A stretch of DNA of 64,000 nt from Mangifera indica (taxonomy: Eukaryota; Streptophyta; Magnoliopsida; Sapindales; Anacardiaceae). Positions within the stretch are counted from its first letter, which is position 1. Every line of letters begins with the position of its first letter. A program made the translations under genes and the position numbers. Below the pieces are notes generated by a model. It was not told the DNA's origin and did no database searches. It saw only the letters and a program-made list of their open reading frames with translations. Where the stretch lies: positions 6,342,251 through 6,406,250 of the forward strand of contig NC_058151.1 of the NCBI RefSeq assembly GCF_011075055.1, written 5' to 3'. Positions 36,501 to 46,506 of this stretch are shown here, in pieces.

Positions 36501-38625
36501 TATAGAATTAGTTTTAGAACTAATCAATTTCATTCTCTCTTTACAAAATTCTCTCTCTTTCCTATTTCTTCTTTGTTCCTTTCCCTATTGCAAATTCTCT
36601 TGCTCTTCTCATTTAATTCACAACAGTGATATCAAAGCTTTGGTCCTTTGCCATGGTAGAAGGAACTCAACAACAAGAGCTTTGTCATGATCTAACACAA
36701 TTGCCTAAGGAATTTGTGTAAGTACCAAAGAACAAACAACAAATACTTATTAAGAAGTCCATCGCTGAGTACAAAACTGAAATCAAGAATTTGTTAGCGT
36801 GTTAAGCCTTCAAAACATAGAAATTCTTACAAGGCGACCACCAATAGACTCATTGAAGGAGGAAATTCCAAAGCATAAATTTCCTTAGGTAAGGTCTTCT
36901 AAACTAAAGCTTTGGCTCTTTAATGGAGAGGGGTTAGACATCTAGCTCCTTATAGTGGAATTTTTTTAAGTTGGATTGAACCGCAAAAGGAAATTGGGTG
37001 GAAATGGATGTGTTGCACTTGGATGGGAAGTTGGTAAGGACCTGGCAATCAACCCTTGTCACAATCACTCACAAAAATTCAAGAAATAGTTTGGCCAATT
37101 TTAGACTAATCTAAAATAAGGACTATACTCAAATGGTTGCAATCAAACAAAGAGATAACGGAAAATTAGAACAGAAAGAAAAATGTTGGTAATAAAGGTA
37201 CCAACTCCTCCCAAGGCAATTAGCCTCCCTCACACTCTGAATTATTTTCCTTAATGCCTATTACTCATCTCTCCTTTTTATAGTTGTTTTTTATCTCCTG
37301 TGATCAAGTTATTACCATTTCTTGTTACTCAATGTTTCCATCTTTGGTCTTCCCAATTGTCCTTTGTTAATACTTGTCTCTTTCCCTAGTTTTGCCAACT
37401 ATTGTGCCAACTAGTCTTGGTTAGACTTGCTTTTTTCGCTTTATCCAGTATATTTTCCTAATAAGGGGTAATAGTGACCAACCATTGGGTTCCATGTATC
37501 AAATTATAGCTACTTAAGGGCTATTTTTAAACATAAGTAAGGAAGGTGTAACGTTGGTGATCTCCACTCAAACTCCATATGAATAAAACTACACTACAAA
37601 TCCACCCCATAAGCTGCAATGACTTTAACTCCTTCAACCGGTTGTAAATCACATCCTAACTTATGTGCAAGTTGCTCACTCACTAAATTGTGAATGCTAC
37701 CGGAGTCTAAAAGGATGTACAACCTCTTCTTATATATTCCTTCAAGATAGTTTTTGGCCTCAAGGAGCCATTCAAGGCATGCAATGATAATTGCATCAAA
37801 CTACCTTCATCTTGCTCAATTTGAACAGGCTCCTTTAGCCTGTTCTCATCAAAATCACGATTATGTAAACGAAGTTGTATAGGCGAGAAGCAAAGTCGCC
37901 TATGTAAATAAGTGGGTACATCACAGACCACGGTACACCGGGCCTTGTCATTTTCGGCCTGGCCCACCACCCTAAGCCTCAAAATAATACCCAAAATACG
38001 ACCACTAATTTTTTTTTCTTACTTTCCTTCCTGTTTAATCCTTAATATTCAGCAGCAGGAAAAAAAACACCTTGATAGACAAATATAAAAGAAAAATTCA
38101 CATTAACCATCCCAAGCATTTAGCTCAAGCAAACTGCGACAATATAAATGAACTTTCAGTCACTAAACTCCAAAAGTTTCATAAATTTATCAAGTATATT
38201 CGCCTTAAGAAATAATAAATAAAAAAGCAACGAAAAGAATAAGCACAAACGAAGATCAAAACCTGGTAGCGGTCATTAAGCATCTGTAAATTATAATGTT
38301 TATCAGGCCTCAACTCTTGCACAGCAGAAGGGTTCTGCAAGAAGGAAACCAAGGGAGCAGCAGCCTCCTCCAGGGCTTTCAATCTGGCGACGACCTCCGC
38401 TCTCCGCTCGACCATATCTTGAGGGACATCGTCTGTGTGGTAGAGGCTCTTGTGAATGTCCATGGCGTAATCAACCATGTTAGTCTTGTTCAACAACTCG
38501 ATCTTGGACTTGAGGATTTGTTCGTCTGAGTAAAGCTGGCGTTCTTGAAGGAACTCGAGGATTGGGAAGACAAGGTGTCGGTCGAGATTGGGTGCTATGC
38601 GCTGCGTGAGGTCGTAACTCGCCAT
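30557..38625 (-). CDS. eIF3e: Translation initiation factor eIF3 subunit e (INT6), seven exons
   Basis: Subunit of the cytosolic eIF3 complex that loads the 40S ribosome with initiator tRNA and mRNA. Exons (minus): 38625-38263, 33227-32997, 32880-32759, 32374-32155, 31873-31731, 31460-31323, 30656-30557. All six introns are GT-AG and phases fit, giving 438 codons, close to the ~440 of plant eIF3e. The start [20 protein letters not shown] is the only ATG in frame at the head of the conserved eIF3 N-terminal domain (residues about 4-135). Further on are [37 protein letters not shown] and [18 protein letters not shown]; the PCI domain lies at about 230-400 and the protein ends QTQAAR. No frame damage, so it is probably functional. 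Intron 1 is 5035 bp and intron 6 is 666 bp, both enlarged by transposon sequence; the others are 116-384 bp. Confidence 0.96.
30791..31157. mobile_element. MITE copy B (GAGCTC-rich family) in eIF3e intron 6
   Basis: Left end AGGACTAGATTCGAAC, right end ATCCAACCCT (inverted form). The centre has AAAACGACGTCGTTTT at 30975-30990, and GAGCTC-rich arms surround it. Flanking bases are only loosely alike, so the target duplication has decayed. It makes up over half of the intron. Confidence 0.8.
33905..34985 (+). mobile_element. Possible DNA transposon carrying a gene fragment, in eIF3e intron 1
   Basis: The two ends carry opposed GGAACTAG/AATTCC and GGAATTG/GGAACC-rich stretches (33950-34035 and 34920-34990). 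Their reverse complements resemble each other, like the subterminal motifs of hAT-type non-autonomous elements. Between them lies a fragment of a SABATH methyltransferase. I cannot define exact ends or a target duplication, so the element call is tentative. Confidence 0.35.
34165..34880 (+). pseudogene. SABATH-family carboxyl methyltransferase fragment
   Basis: Resembles the middle of plant SAM-dependent carboxyl methyltransferases (salicylate, jasmonate or IAA methyltransferase family). Near 34200 a degenerate FYGRLFP-type stretch ends [16 protein letters not shown] (family: HFVHSSYSLHWLSQVP). At 34367-34640 come [34 protein letters not shown], a stop, [20 protein letters not shown] and [18 protein letters not shown] (family: EMVPGGRMVLTLLGR, then DPTSKECCYIWELLA). 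At about 34750 KKELDSFN matches EEKLDSFN. No start, no SAM-binding N-terminus, internal stops: a broken copy, lying antisense to eIF3e inside its intron. Confidence 0.65.
35255..35576. mobile_element. MITE copy C (CTCGAG-rich family) with 9-bp target duplication, eIF3e intron 1
   Basis: The element at 35264-35567 begins AGGGCTGGATTCAA and ends TCGAATCCAGCCTTA. CTACACCAT flanks it on both sides (35255-35263 and 35568-35576). The arms are long runs of GAGCTCGAGC/GGCTCGGCTC type, and the core AAACGACGTCGTTT lies at 35401-35414. It is the most GC-rich and best preserved of the four copies here, so probably the youngest. Open frames over it (R/S/E/L-rich) are by-products of the repeat. Confidence 0.9.
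36390..37030 (+). mobile_element. LTR end, primer site and gag start of a gypsy-type element, eIF3e intron 1
   Basis: The 3' part of an LTR (about 36390-36625, ending CAACA) is followed by TGATATCAAAGC (36627-36638), a decayed form of TGGTATCAGAGC. A gag-like start [16 protein letters not shown] lies at 36652, with degenerate gag beyond it ([27 protein letters not shown]). The rest of the element is missing. Confidence 0.55.
37031..37570 (-). repeat. LTR-like sequence, minus strand, eIF3e intron 1
   Basis: On the minus strand a TATA-box-like CTATAAAAAGGAGAG (near 37285) is followed by about 250 bp ending AAGGGTTGATTG, the usual arrangement of an LTR promoter and R/U5. It lies downstream (minus strand) of the protease fragment at 37590-37995. 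Ends not defined. Confidence 0.4.
37590..37995 (-). pseudogene. Gypsy gag/protease fragment, eIF3e intron 1
   Basis: Minus-strand reading [20 protein letters not shown], then after a frame shift [20 protein letters not shown] and [26 protein letters not shown] is the aspartic-protease active site in its gypsy context, here with the catalytic residues kept. The fragment has no RT or integrase. Confidence 0.7.
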
Positions 38626-38719
38626 TGCTCTGTTTGACTGTTGTTGCTCACAAACAACACACTATCTAGGTTTTGCTAAACTTGTTACTTATTATTATTT
38701 TTTTTTAAATTAAAGCAGA

Positions 38720-39504
38720 ATGACTATTTCCCACTCAAGATTTGATACAAATTCAATTTTCTACCCATTTGTTAAGTTTCATTGTTATTGTCAAAAACTA
38801 AAATTGTTATTTACTAAAATATTTAAAAAACCTAAAAATTTATCTTTTTTCTTAGAAGTTTAAAAATCTAACAAATTTCTCCTACCCAAAGTTTCAAAAA
38901 TCAATATTTTGCCCTAGGGTTTTTCCAACCATCACTGTTGACAATCTGAAATGGCAATGGTGGCGCTTTCACTCCTTTCCTTCTGGTTTCTCTCTCAATT
39001 CTATTCTATTTTCAACTATCACTAACTGAGAAAACTAACTAACAATGATTGTTTTTCATCTCCAAATGAAGACACAATTTGTCTTCATCATAGACAAAGA
39101 AACGAAGATAATGCATCATTATCGTATCTCAGAAGATGACATCACGTTGTCTTCGTCGACTAGTTTCTTCGATCTATAAAGGTGAAAATGGAGTAGGACT
39201 GAAAGAGAAGTCGAGAGAGAGGAAGAACACCACCATTGTAGTCTCTAACCACCTGTAGTGGTAGTTGGAAAAACCCTAGAAAAAAATATTTATTCTTCAA
39301 ACTTTGGATAGGAGAAATTTATTAGATTTTTAACTATAGAAAGGAAAATATGATATTATTTTATGTTTTTTAAATATTTTAGTAAATGGTAATTTCACTC
39401 TAATAATAACAATAAAATTTAATAAATTAATGAATATTTAGATTTTTTATAATTAATAAATAAAAAATTAGATTTACATCAAACTTTGAGTGAAAATTAG
39501 TCAT
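38720..39504. mobile_element. TIR element directly upstream of eIF3e
   Basis: The left arm (ATGACTATTTCCCACTCAAG) and the inverted right arm (ATGACTAATTTTCACTCAAA) pair over about 240 bp, including CCTAGGGTTTTTCCAACCA near 38910 and its partner GTTGGAAAAACCCTAG near 39270. The interior (38950-39220) is less AT-rich, with GAAGACAA/TTGTCTTC inverted motifs. It begins only 95 bp upstream of the eIF3e start codon. The ends resemble the GGCCAAAGGACTATTTCC type of plant MITE/MULE-derived element. No target duplication found. Confidence 0.75.
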
Positions 39505-39633
39505 TTGACTTTTCAATAAATACTTTTAAAGATTGAAATTATCAATTTCAAATTATTAGGGTGCACAAAGTATTTGAAATGGAAGACCAAATCTGTCGTT
39601 ATGATTCATCAACATTGATTGTATAAAAAAAAA

Positions 39634-40466
39634 GGCCAAAGGACCTATTCCCCCTTAAAGTATGTTATTATCTAAAGTTTCTATCTGTTAATTTTGAAAA
39701 TTTCATTTACCCACCCATTGACGGTTAAAATTAATAGAACCTTAATCTTTCAAAATTTTATCTCTTTTTTTTCTTAACCCCTAAAAACTAACTGTTTCCC
39801 CCCTAAGCCAAGTTTTAAAAAATAGCATTTCCCCCCAGGGTTTAGTTTTCAATCCTTGGACCAAATCTAACACCATTGCCAATGACGAAGCTTCTCCGAT
39901 GCATCATCATGCTCCGACAGTCTCTCTCCCCTCCTCTAAAATGTTGACGGTCGTAAATCTAGTCTGAAAAGACAAAGAGCTTCTCGAGAGACAAAACTCT
40001 TTGTCTTCCTAGATGAAGACGAAAACCTCATCTTCGTCTAGGAAGACAATGACATCTTCTTCTGGGAAAATGACTATCTTCCTAAACAAAAACCTTTCTA
40101 GGCTAGATTTGTGGCCACTAACGTTCTAGAGGAAGGGAGAAAGACCGTTCAAGCATGCTGATATGTTAGGGAAGCTTCGTCGTCGATGATGGCATCGAAT
40201 TTTGAGCCAAGGATTGAAAACTAAACCCTAGGGGGGAAATGTGATTTTTTTAAAACTTTTTCTAGGGGAAAATGGTTAGTTTTTAGGGTTTTAGGAGGAA
40301 ACTAGATTAAATTTTAATTTATATTTAATATTACAGATAAAATAATGATTTTGCCCTTGAAACTGTTAATTTTAAATATCTATGAATGAATAAATGAGAT
40401 TTTCAAAATTAACAAAGGAAAACTTAAGATAACAGAATACTTTCAATAAGAAATAAGCCTTTGGCC
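39634..40466. mobile_element. TIR element starting GGCCAAAGG
   Basis: GGCCAAAGGACCTATTCC at 39634 pairs with GGAT-like ...AAGCCTTTGGCC at 40466. The arms (about 300 bp each) include CCCCAGGGTTTAGTTTTC / GAAAACTAAACCCTAGGGGG. Flanks are AAAAAAAAA and AAAAATAAA, a 9-bp duplication with one mismatch but of low complexity. The interior has AGAAGACA/GAAGATG-type motifs like those of the 38720 element, so the two are related. No gene inside. Confidence 0.75.
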
Positions 40467-40559
40467 AAAAATAAATTTAGAACAAAAGCGGGTCTAACTT
40501 AGGTCTAGGGTTGGACTTGACACATCTCGCCAACTATGCCTTGACTGAAAATTGGTGTT

Positions 40560-41039
40560 TAATAAAAAGAGAAATTACCGCATTTTAAATTTTAAAAAAT
40601 CAAACACTATTTTATCGTTCATTTATGTTAAATGATTGTTTCACTATTTTATCTAAATTATAAAACTATCATCCATACTTAACATAAATGTAGAATTACT
40701 AATATTTTATTAATTTAAAATTTTATTATTTAAATTCATAAAAATATTAAAATTCTAATCAATTTTAAAATTTTGTGTTTTATTAAGTTTTATGAGATGT
40801 AATTATTTTTTTTTAAATTATTGAGTAACATATTAAAATTTATAAATACTCCCACATTTTTCAGATTTTCAAAAACTTGTAATAATTTTTATTAACATTT
40901 ATAACACTTTTAAAAATTATAATTCACCACAAATATATGTCATTTTGAAAAGTAAAAAATAATAAAAAATTTATGCAAAATGATGTTCTAACTTTTTCAC
41001 TTAACAAAATTCACTAATGGAAGTGAATGACAGATAAAA
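40560..41039. mobile_element. MITE family 2, copy 2, left part (split by copia insertion)
   Basis: The left arm (CATTTTAAATTTTAAAAAAT, then TCATTTATGTTAAATG) and the beginning of the right arm (TTCACTTAACAAAATTCACT) are here. The remaining right arm (TGAGAATCTAATTTTCTAAA) resumes at 49651, directly after the copia element. In the intact relative (28316-29021) the same sequence runs uninterrupted (ACAAAAATTGATAAGAGG, then TGAGAATTTGAC). Confidence 0.65.
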
Positions 41040-42644
41040 TGTTAGGGTAAGTGCCTTAGAACCAATTGAATTTGACATTTGTTAATATAATTTTATATTA
41101 ATTAATAATAAAAGGTTTATTATTATTCAATTTATATGTTATTTATTTATATGATTATATGAATAACATGCCCTTAGAATGATAGAACTGTGATAAAGGG
41201 ATCATAAGATTGATCATGAGAACTCTATGAACTCATTAAATGGTCATTCTAGAAATATCTATAATCTTGACATTGCAATGAATAAAGGCACATACAATGA
41301 TGATGAGATTATCATAATGTTGAGTGACCTTACTAAAAGTGGCAACAACTCTCATATATCAAAGTTGTTATAGACAACTTGATGCAACACATAGGTGTAT
41401 ATTATAGACATGTTCATCGAATTGACCCAATTATGAGAGACGTGGAAGTTATAGTTAATTGATAAATGATTCGTCACTCTTGAGCACAAGAAAAGTATCT
41501 CACTTGAAAATATTGAATGACATCTATGACTACTTGAATTTATGACCACAATGGAATGAGGTTGTATCAATTCATACTGAAGAATCACTGAGACAGACAC
41601 ATTTCTATATCTTAGCCTCGAGAGATATTGGTTGATGAAATGTTTGAATTTCACACAACTGTGATATTGTAAAAGCTTAAGAGATGTCCACTAACACTCT
41701 ATCATCTGGTGGTCATGATGCATTACTAGAGGTCAATCTTGGTCTTTGTCTAGATTTGCCTTAAATCTAGATACTACTAGCTAGATAAAGAGCTTATAGG
41801 TCACACGCATAAAGGACTTAAATCGAACTCAAAGGTGTGGATTGTTTGTTGACAATCTTGGTGTTTAGGGCCAAAAGAATGATCGCGAATGGATTGGGTT
41901 TGCCAAATAGGTTGAGAGGACCTAATTTGACTATATCTTGACTAAGTGTCTGTCGTGCACTTGATGAGATAGTACCAGCCATGCAAATGCATGATGCCTT
42001 TTGACACCATGTAACAAAACTTACCGGCTAGCATACATATGTGTGTCAACCATGCAAGTGTGTAAGCATACTGATTGGCACACATTTGTGTACTAGCTAT
42101 GTAAGTCTTGGTCATTTCAGTCAGCACACATATGTATGCTAACCGTTCAAATGGCCTTGACAATAGTAGTTGTGCATTTTACATGTCAACTATGTGTGTG
42201 TGTTGAAGGTGTCATATGCACTTGGACTTTTAACTATGCTCAAATATCTATACATATGTAAAAAAAACATGTTTTTCGTATAAATATATGACATATAGAC
42301 ACAAAAAAAACCCTAGCCACTTGTTTTGTATTCTTTCTCCTTCTATCATGAACAGTAATTCTAGTCAAAAGCTCTAACAGTCTCTTCACCTAGATTTTCT
42401 TTATTTATGTTTGTGCTCTGCGTAAGTACCAAGGCGTCACCTTGTGAGGATTAGAAAGTGTACTTTGTCTAAATGAAGTTTTGAAGGAGTCATTAATGCA
42501 AGTATAAACCTAAAACACCCTATGAGTGTTTTTGTATGTTCATGAATATATGATTAAAATGGGTATTTTGGTTGGGGTTTTTAAAATTGTTTGATTTTTA
42601 AATTTTGTTGTGTTACCAGTTATCGGTGCCCTGAAAACTCTATA
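41040..42644 (+). repeat. 5' LTR of copia element (1605 bp)
   Basis: TGTTAGGGTAAGTGCC to ...AAAACTCTATA. It includes about 42020-42180 tandem-like units containing GCACACATATGTGTG palindromes. Compared with the right LTR it lacks about 190 bp (the 48190-48380 region). Confidence 0.85.
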
Positions 42645-42645
42645 G

Positions 42646-42658
42646 TGGTATCAGAACC
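42646..42658 (+). promoter_or_regulatory. Primer binding site of copia element
   Basis: TGGTATCAGAACC one base after the left LTR, complementary to the 3' end of the plant initiator-methionine tRNA. Confidence 0.85.
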
Positions 42659-42974
42659 ATCATTTAGCATGTTCTCATGGAAAATCATATTTGCTATTTA
42701 TTTTGGTTAATTTTATATGTTAATTGCATATAATTGGATTACTCAAGACTGGTTAAAATTGGTTAAAATGATTTACAATTATGTTGTTGCACAATTTATT
42801 GAGTATCATGTACAATGTAAACTGTGTTAAATTATTGCGTGATGATTTTTGAATTTTTATTTGAGTTTTGTTGATATATGCAAGTCTGATTTTTGGTTGA
42901 ATGTCATAGGTTTCATGTTGTTGTATGAAATCACCTTCGAGTCATGTTAATAGTGTGATTTGAGAGTTATTGTT

Positions 42975-43348
42975 AGGGCTAGATTCGAACTGAGTCGAGC
43001 ACACTAATAACAAAAAATGAACTGAATTGAATTTGAGTCGAGTTCGAGTTTGACTTTCACAAGCTCGAGAGCTCGCTCAAGCTCAAGCTTGACTCGGTTT
43101 ATATATAGTTGAGCTCAAACTTATGAAAACCAAGTTCAAACTCAACTCAAATTCAGCTCGGCTCTTTTTTCGTTATTAAAACGATTTCTTTTTAATACAT
43201 ATTGATCAAAACAATGTCATTTTGTATCAAAAATTTTAATTAAAAATTTGGCCAGTAGATTAAGCTCGAGCTCGTATAGGTCTAGCTCGTTTGAGCAGAG
43301 CTTGAGCTTAAGCTCGAGCTAGAATGGGCTCAGTTCAAATCCAACCCT
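42975..43348. mobile_element. MITE copy D (GAGCTC-rich family) inside copia element
   Basis: AGGGCTAGATTCGAACTGAG at the left, CAAATCCAACCCT at the right, with the arms and core (AAAACGATTTCTTTTT, a decayed ACGACGTCGTTT) of the family. Flanks GTTATTGTT and GTTGTCGTC share six of nine bases, a worn target duplication. Confidence 0.8.
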
Positions 43349-43654
43349 AGTTGTCGTCAGTGTGAGTATAGTTTACATGTCATATTCCCTTACCATGGTA
43401 ATAGGTATGTCAAAAACTGGGAGATATTTTAGGTTTTTCATCATTGGAAAATCCAAAAAACCATGACTAAAAAAACTACTATGCACAACCTAGTCCTAAT
43501 TATGCATGGTAGGTGTTGGGTGGCACTCTTTAAGGCATTATATCTTGGTGCATGGCTAGACAACTTTTTTTTTTGTTTGTCAAATCGTGCCCTGATATGG
43601 TGCCAACTATACATTTTGGTTGTTCTCCAGTTGTGCCCATGTCTCATATAAATC

Positions 43655-45478
43655 AACAAGATTATGGTGTCTTTCTCCCTTAGCCTCATGTCTCACTAGT
43701 GCTCACCGGGAACCTTTGCTGCATTTCATTACCTGTAAAATATTAAATTAAACGGAGTGAGCGACTATGGCTCAGTAAGAAAATCATACTCAATACTTAA
43801 AGTATTTTATACCAATACTAATCTCTTCTATACTCAGCGTGTCTGAGCTATTTACAACAAAATAATTGACACAGAACACGCATTTAACACGTATCATAAT
43901 TATTTTCTTTCACACATTTATTCATTTCCTTACTATATAAATATGATTCACTCGTTATGATTTATGCATGTATGAGTGCCATGACATTTCTATTTTCTGA
44001 TCGTACATCTTTCTTAACTCTTTATCAGCCACACAGGCTTGTATGCATAATTCTAATGCAAATGACTTTCATAAAATATTTACTAATTTTTTTCTCTCTC
44101 TTTCTCATTGACCGGTCTAGACTACATATGACAGTACTTGCAGTCACCATACAAAGTACAATTCTTTTTTACACGCATATTGTTTTTTTTCTTTGCTGTC
44201 CACACAGTACAACTAATATTTTTCTTTGCTGTCCACACAGTACAACTAGTATTTTTCTTTGTTACCCACACAGTATAGCTGGTTGTCCACATAGTACAAC
44301 CGATTATTTTCTTTGTTGTCCACACAGTACAACTCGCGTGTAAGGATTTTAAGTATGTTTTCTGCTTTCCTGTATCATATGAGTCATTATAAAACCAAAA
44401 ATACTTGTTTTTCATTTTCTGAAAACATGCATAACTTAGAAAATGTTTTTCCACTTTCTTTATTTTTTTTCTGAATCATGCATATGCTATGATTCCTCAT
44501 GTATGCATGTATAACCATAATATAAAATATGTTCATTCGTTATTTTCCCTTATTCTTTTCATTCCTTCTCAAACATCATATTATTTTCTCATGCATTTAT
44601 ATATATATATCATGCCTCAAATTAATTTCAATTATACAATATAGGCTCAATATAAGGGTTATTCCATATATCATGCATATAATTAAGCAAAATTAGCCTA
44701 TATCACCTAAAATGACATTTTTGCCCTTATGGCCAAACATTACATCATCAATCCTAATAAATTTATGTATCCTTTTAAGCATAAATCACCTTAATTCTAA
44801 AACGTTACACACTTATACAAGTAAATGTTATTTAAATAACCTAACTCAAATTTACTTCAAGTATGTAAAGTATGAAATTCTTACATTTTCTTTGCTAATT
44901 TGGTGATTTAAGCTTATTCACCTTCTTTTCTTCTTTCTGGCAACCTTAATCAACCAAAAATATAATCATCCATCAAAACTCTAAATTTTACATCGCTTAA
45001 AAATTAAATTTCTTACCTTAGAACTGATCAGAATTGATTGATCTATACTTTTTATAACTGGAGGCACTGAAAATTAGGTGGTTTAGCTAGGTTTTTGGAT
45101 GAATTTTGGTTGAAGGAAAGCTTTAGAAAAATGGTGAGGGCTTTCGGCAAATGATGAAGAGAATGAATAGGGTATATGTTTTATAAGCCTTTTGGACCAT
45201 TTTGCACTTAACCTTTTCCATAAATTACTATTTTATCCTTAGCCAATTACCAAAAACCCTTAGCACCACCATATAATTTCAAGTGTGCCATTCAATTTTA
45301 ATTCCCACTTTGTCCCTTGAATCTTTATAAAATGATCATTTTACCCTCTTTGAAAATTATTGCTCATTTAATAGTTTTCTATAATTCTTTTACAATTTCT
45401 TTAAACAAGTTATAAAATCAACTCTAAGGGTAATTTTAGAAATAAAGTTCACTGACATACCTAAATCCGGGTGTTACA
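43655..45478 (-). repeat. Gypsy LTR, minus strand, inside copia element (solo or truncated)
   Basis: Starts on the minus strand TGTAACACCCGGATTTAGG at 45478 and matches the LTR of the plus-strand chromovirus (53041-54800) in inverse orientation, including CTAGTGAGACAT and GTCGCTCACTC near 43700-43780. Similarity fades at about 43655, well before the LTR end expected from 55246, so it is truncated or diverged. No internal domains adjoin it. Confidence 0.75.
44165..44340. repeat. ~33-bp tandem repeat within gypsy LTR
   Basis: Four to five units of TTTCTTTGCTGTCCACACAG followed by TACAACTAGTA. A shorter and more decayed version is at 54175-54270 in the sister LTR on the other strand. A frame crossing it gives a CCPHSTT-type repeat with no protein meaning. 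Confidence 0.8.
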
Positions 45479-46506
45479 AAATTCGATAGAGTTCCTAAAC
45501 CATAAGATACCAGAAATGTTAGATAGGACGATATGTCAACATAGATGGTTGATCATGATGAGGAAGTTCCTTTACTTAAAGTGGAACAACCTTAACGTAC
45601 ACAAAAGCTATGTAAGTTTACATGAATACGTCACATGATAGAGAGATTTGGTTTTCTTTTCACTTAACATAGTAATATACTAGTTATCAATGATGACAAA
45701 CCTAAGAGCTTCAACGAGGTTTTTTAAAGTCCAAATTCTGATAAATTGTTGGATACCGTAGAATTCAAAATAGACTCTATGTACCAGAACTAAGTATGAA
45801 CTCTGGTGATGCACCTAAAAGGGTAAAACTTGTAAGGTGAAAATGGGTTTTCAAAAAAAAAAAAACTAATATGGAAAGTAATATGCATACCTATAGAAGA
45901 TATTGCATACCTATAGGAAACTATTATGGAAAGTAATATGCATACTAAGAGATATTGCTTTTACCACCTAGAGAAACAAAAGGTCTTTGTTGTTCATACT
46001 AGTGTGTTCCTTAAAAAGGAATTTAATCTCAGGAAAACTAGTGAGAAGAGGGTGGAATTCGATGAAGTTTCTAAACCACAAGATACCACAAATGTTAGAT
46101 AGGACAATATGTCATCATAGATAGTTGATCATGATGAGGAAGTTCCTCTACTTAAAAGTGGAACAACCTCAACGTACACAAAAGCTACATAAGTTTACAT
46201 GAGTATATCACATGGCAGAGAGAGTTTACATGAGTATGTCACATGGCAGAGAGATTTGGTTTTATTTTGACTTAGCATAGTAATATACTAGTTATCAATG
46301 ATGACAAACCTAAGAGCTTTAAGAAGGTTATTTCAAGTCTAAATTCTGATAAATTGTTGGATACCATAAAATTCAAAATAGACTCTATGTGCCAGAACCA
46401 AGTATGAACTCTGGTGGATGCACCTAAAAGGGTAAAACTTGTAAGGTGAAAATAGGTTTTCAAAAAAAAAAAACTAATATGGAAAGTAATATGTATACCT
46501 ATAAAG
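45479..46506 (+). repeat. Direct duplication of a 430-bp pol segment in copia element
   Basis: 45479-45905 (AATTCGATAGAGTTCC to AATATGCATACC) recurs at 46053-46506 (AATTCGATGAAGTTTC to AATATGTATACC). The second copy has in addition a 31-bp tandem duplication around 46190-46255 (GTTTACATGAGTATRTCACA). Only the second copy leads on into RT. Confidence 0.85.

Noticed and set aside
38296..38529. Plus-strand frame of 77 codons
   Set aside because: It lies opposite exon 1 of eIF3e and has no independent support.
43957..44454. Open frames with repeated CCPHSTT or SCTVWT(A/T)KK units on both strands
   Set aside because: They arise from the ~33-bp tandem repeat in the gypsy LTR.
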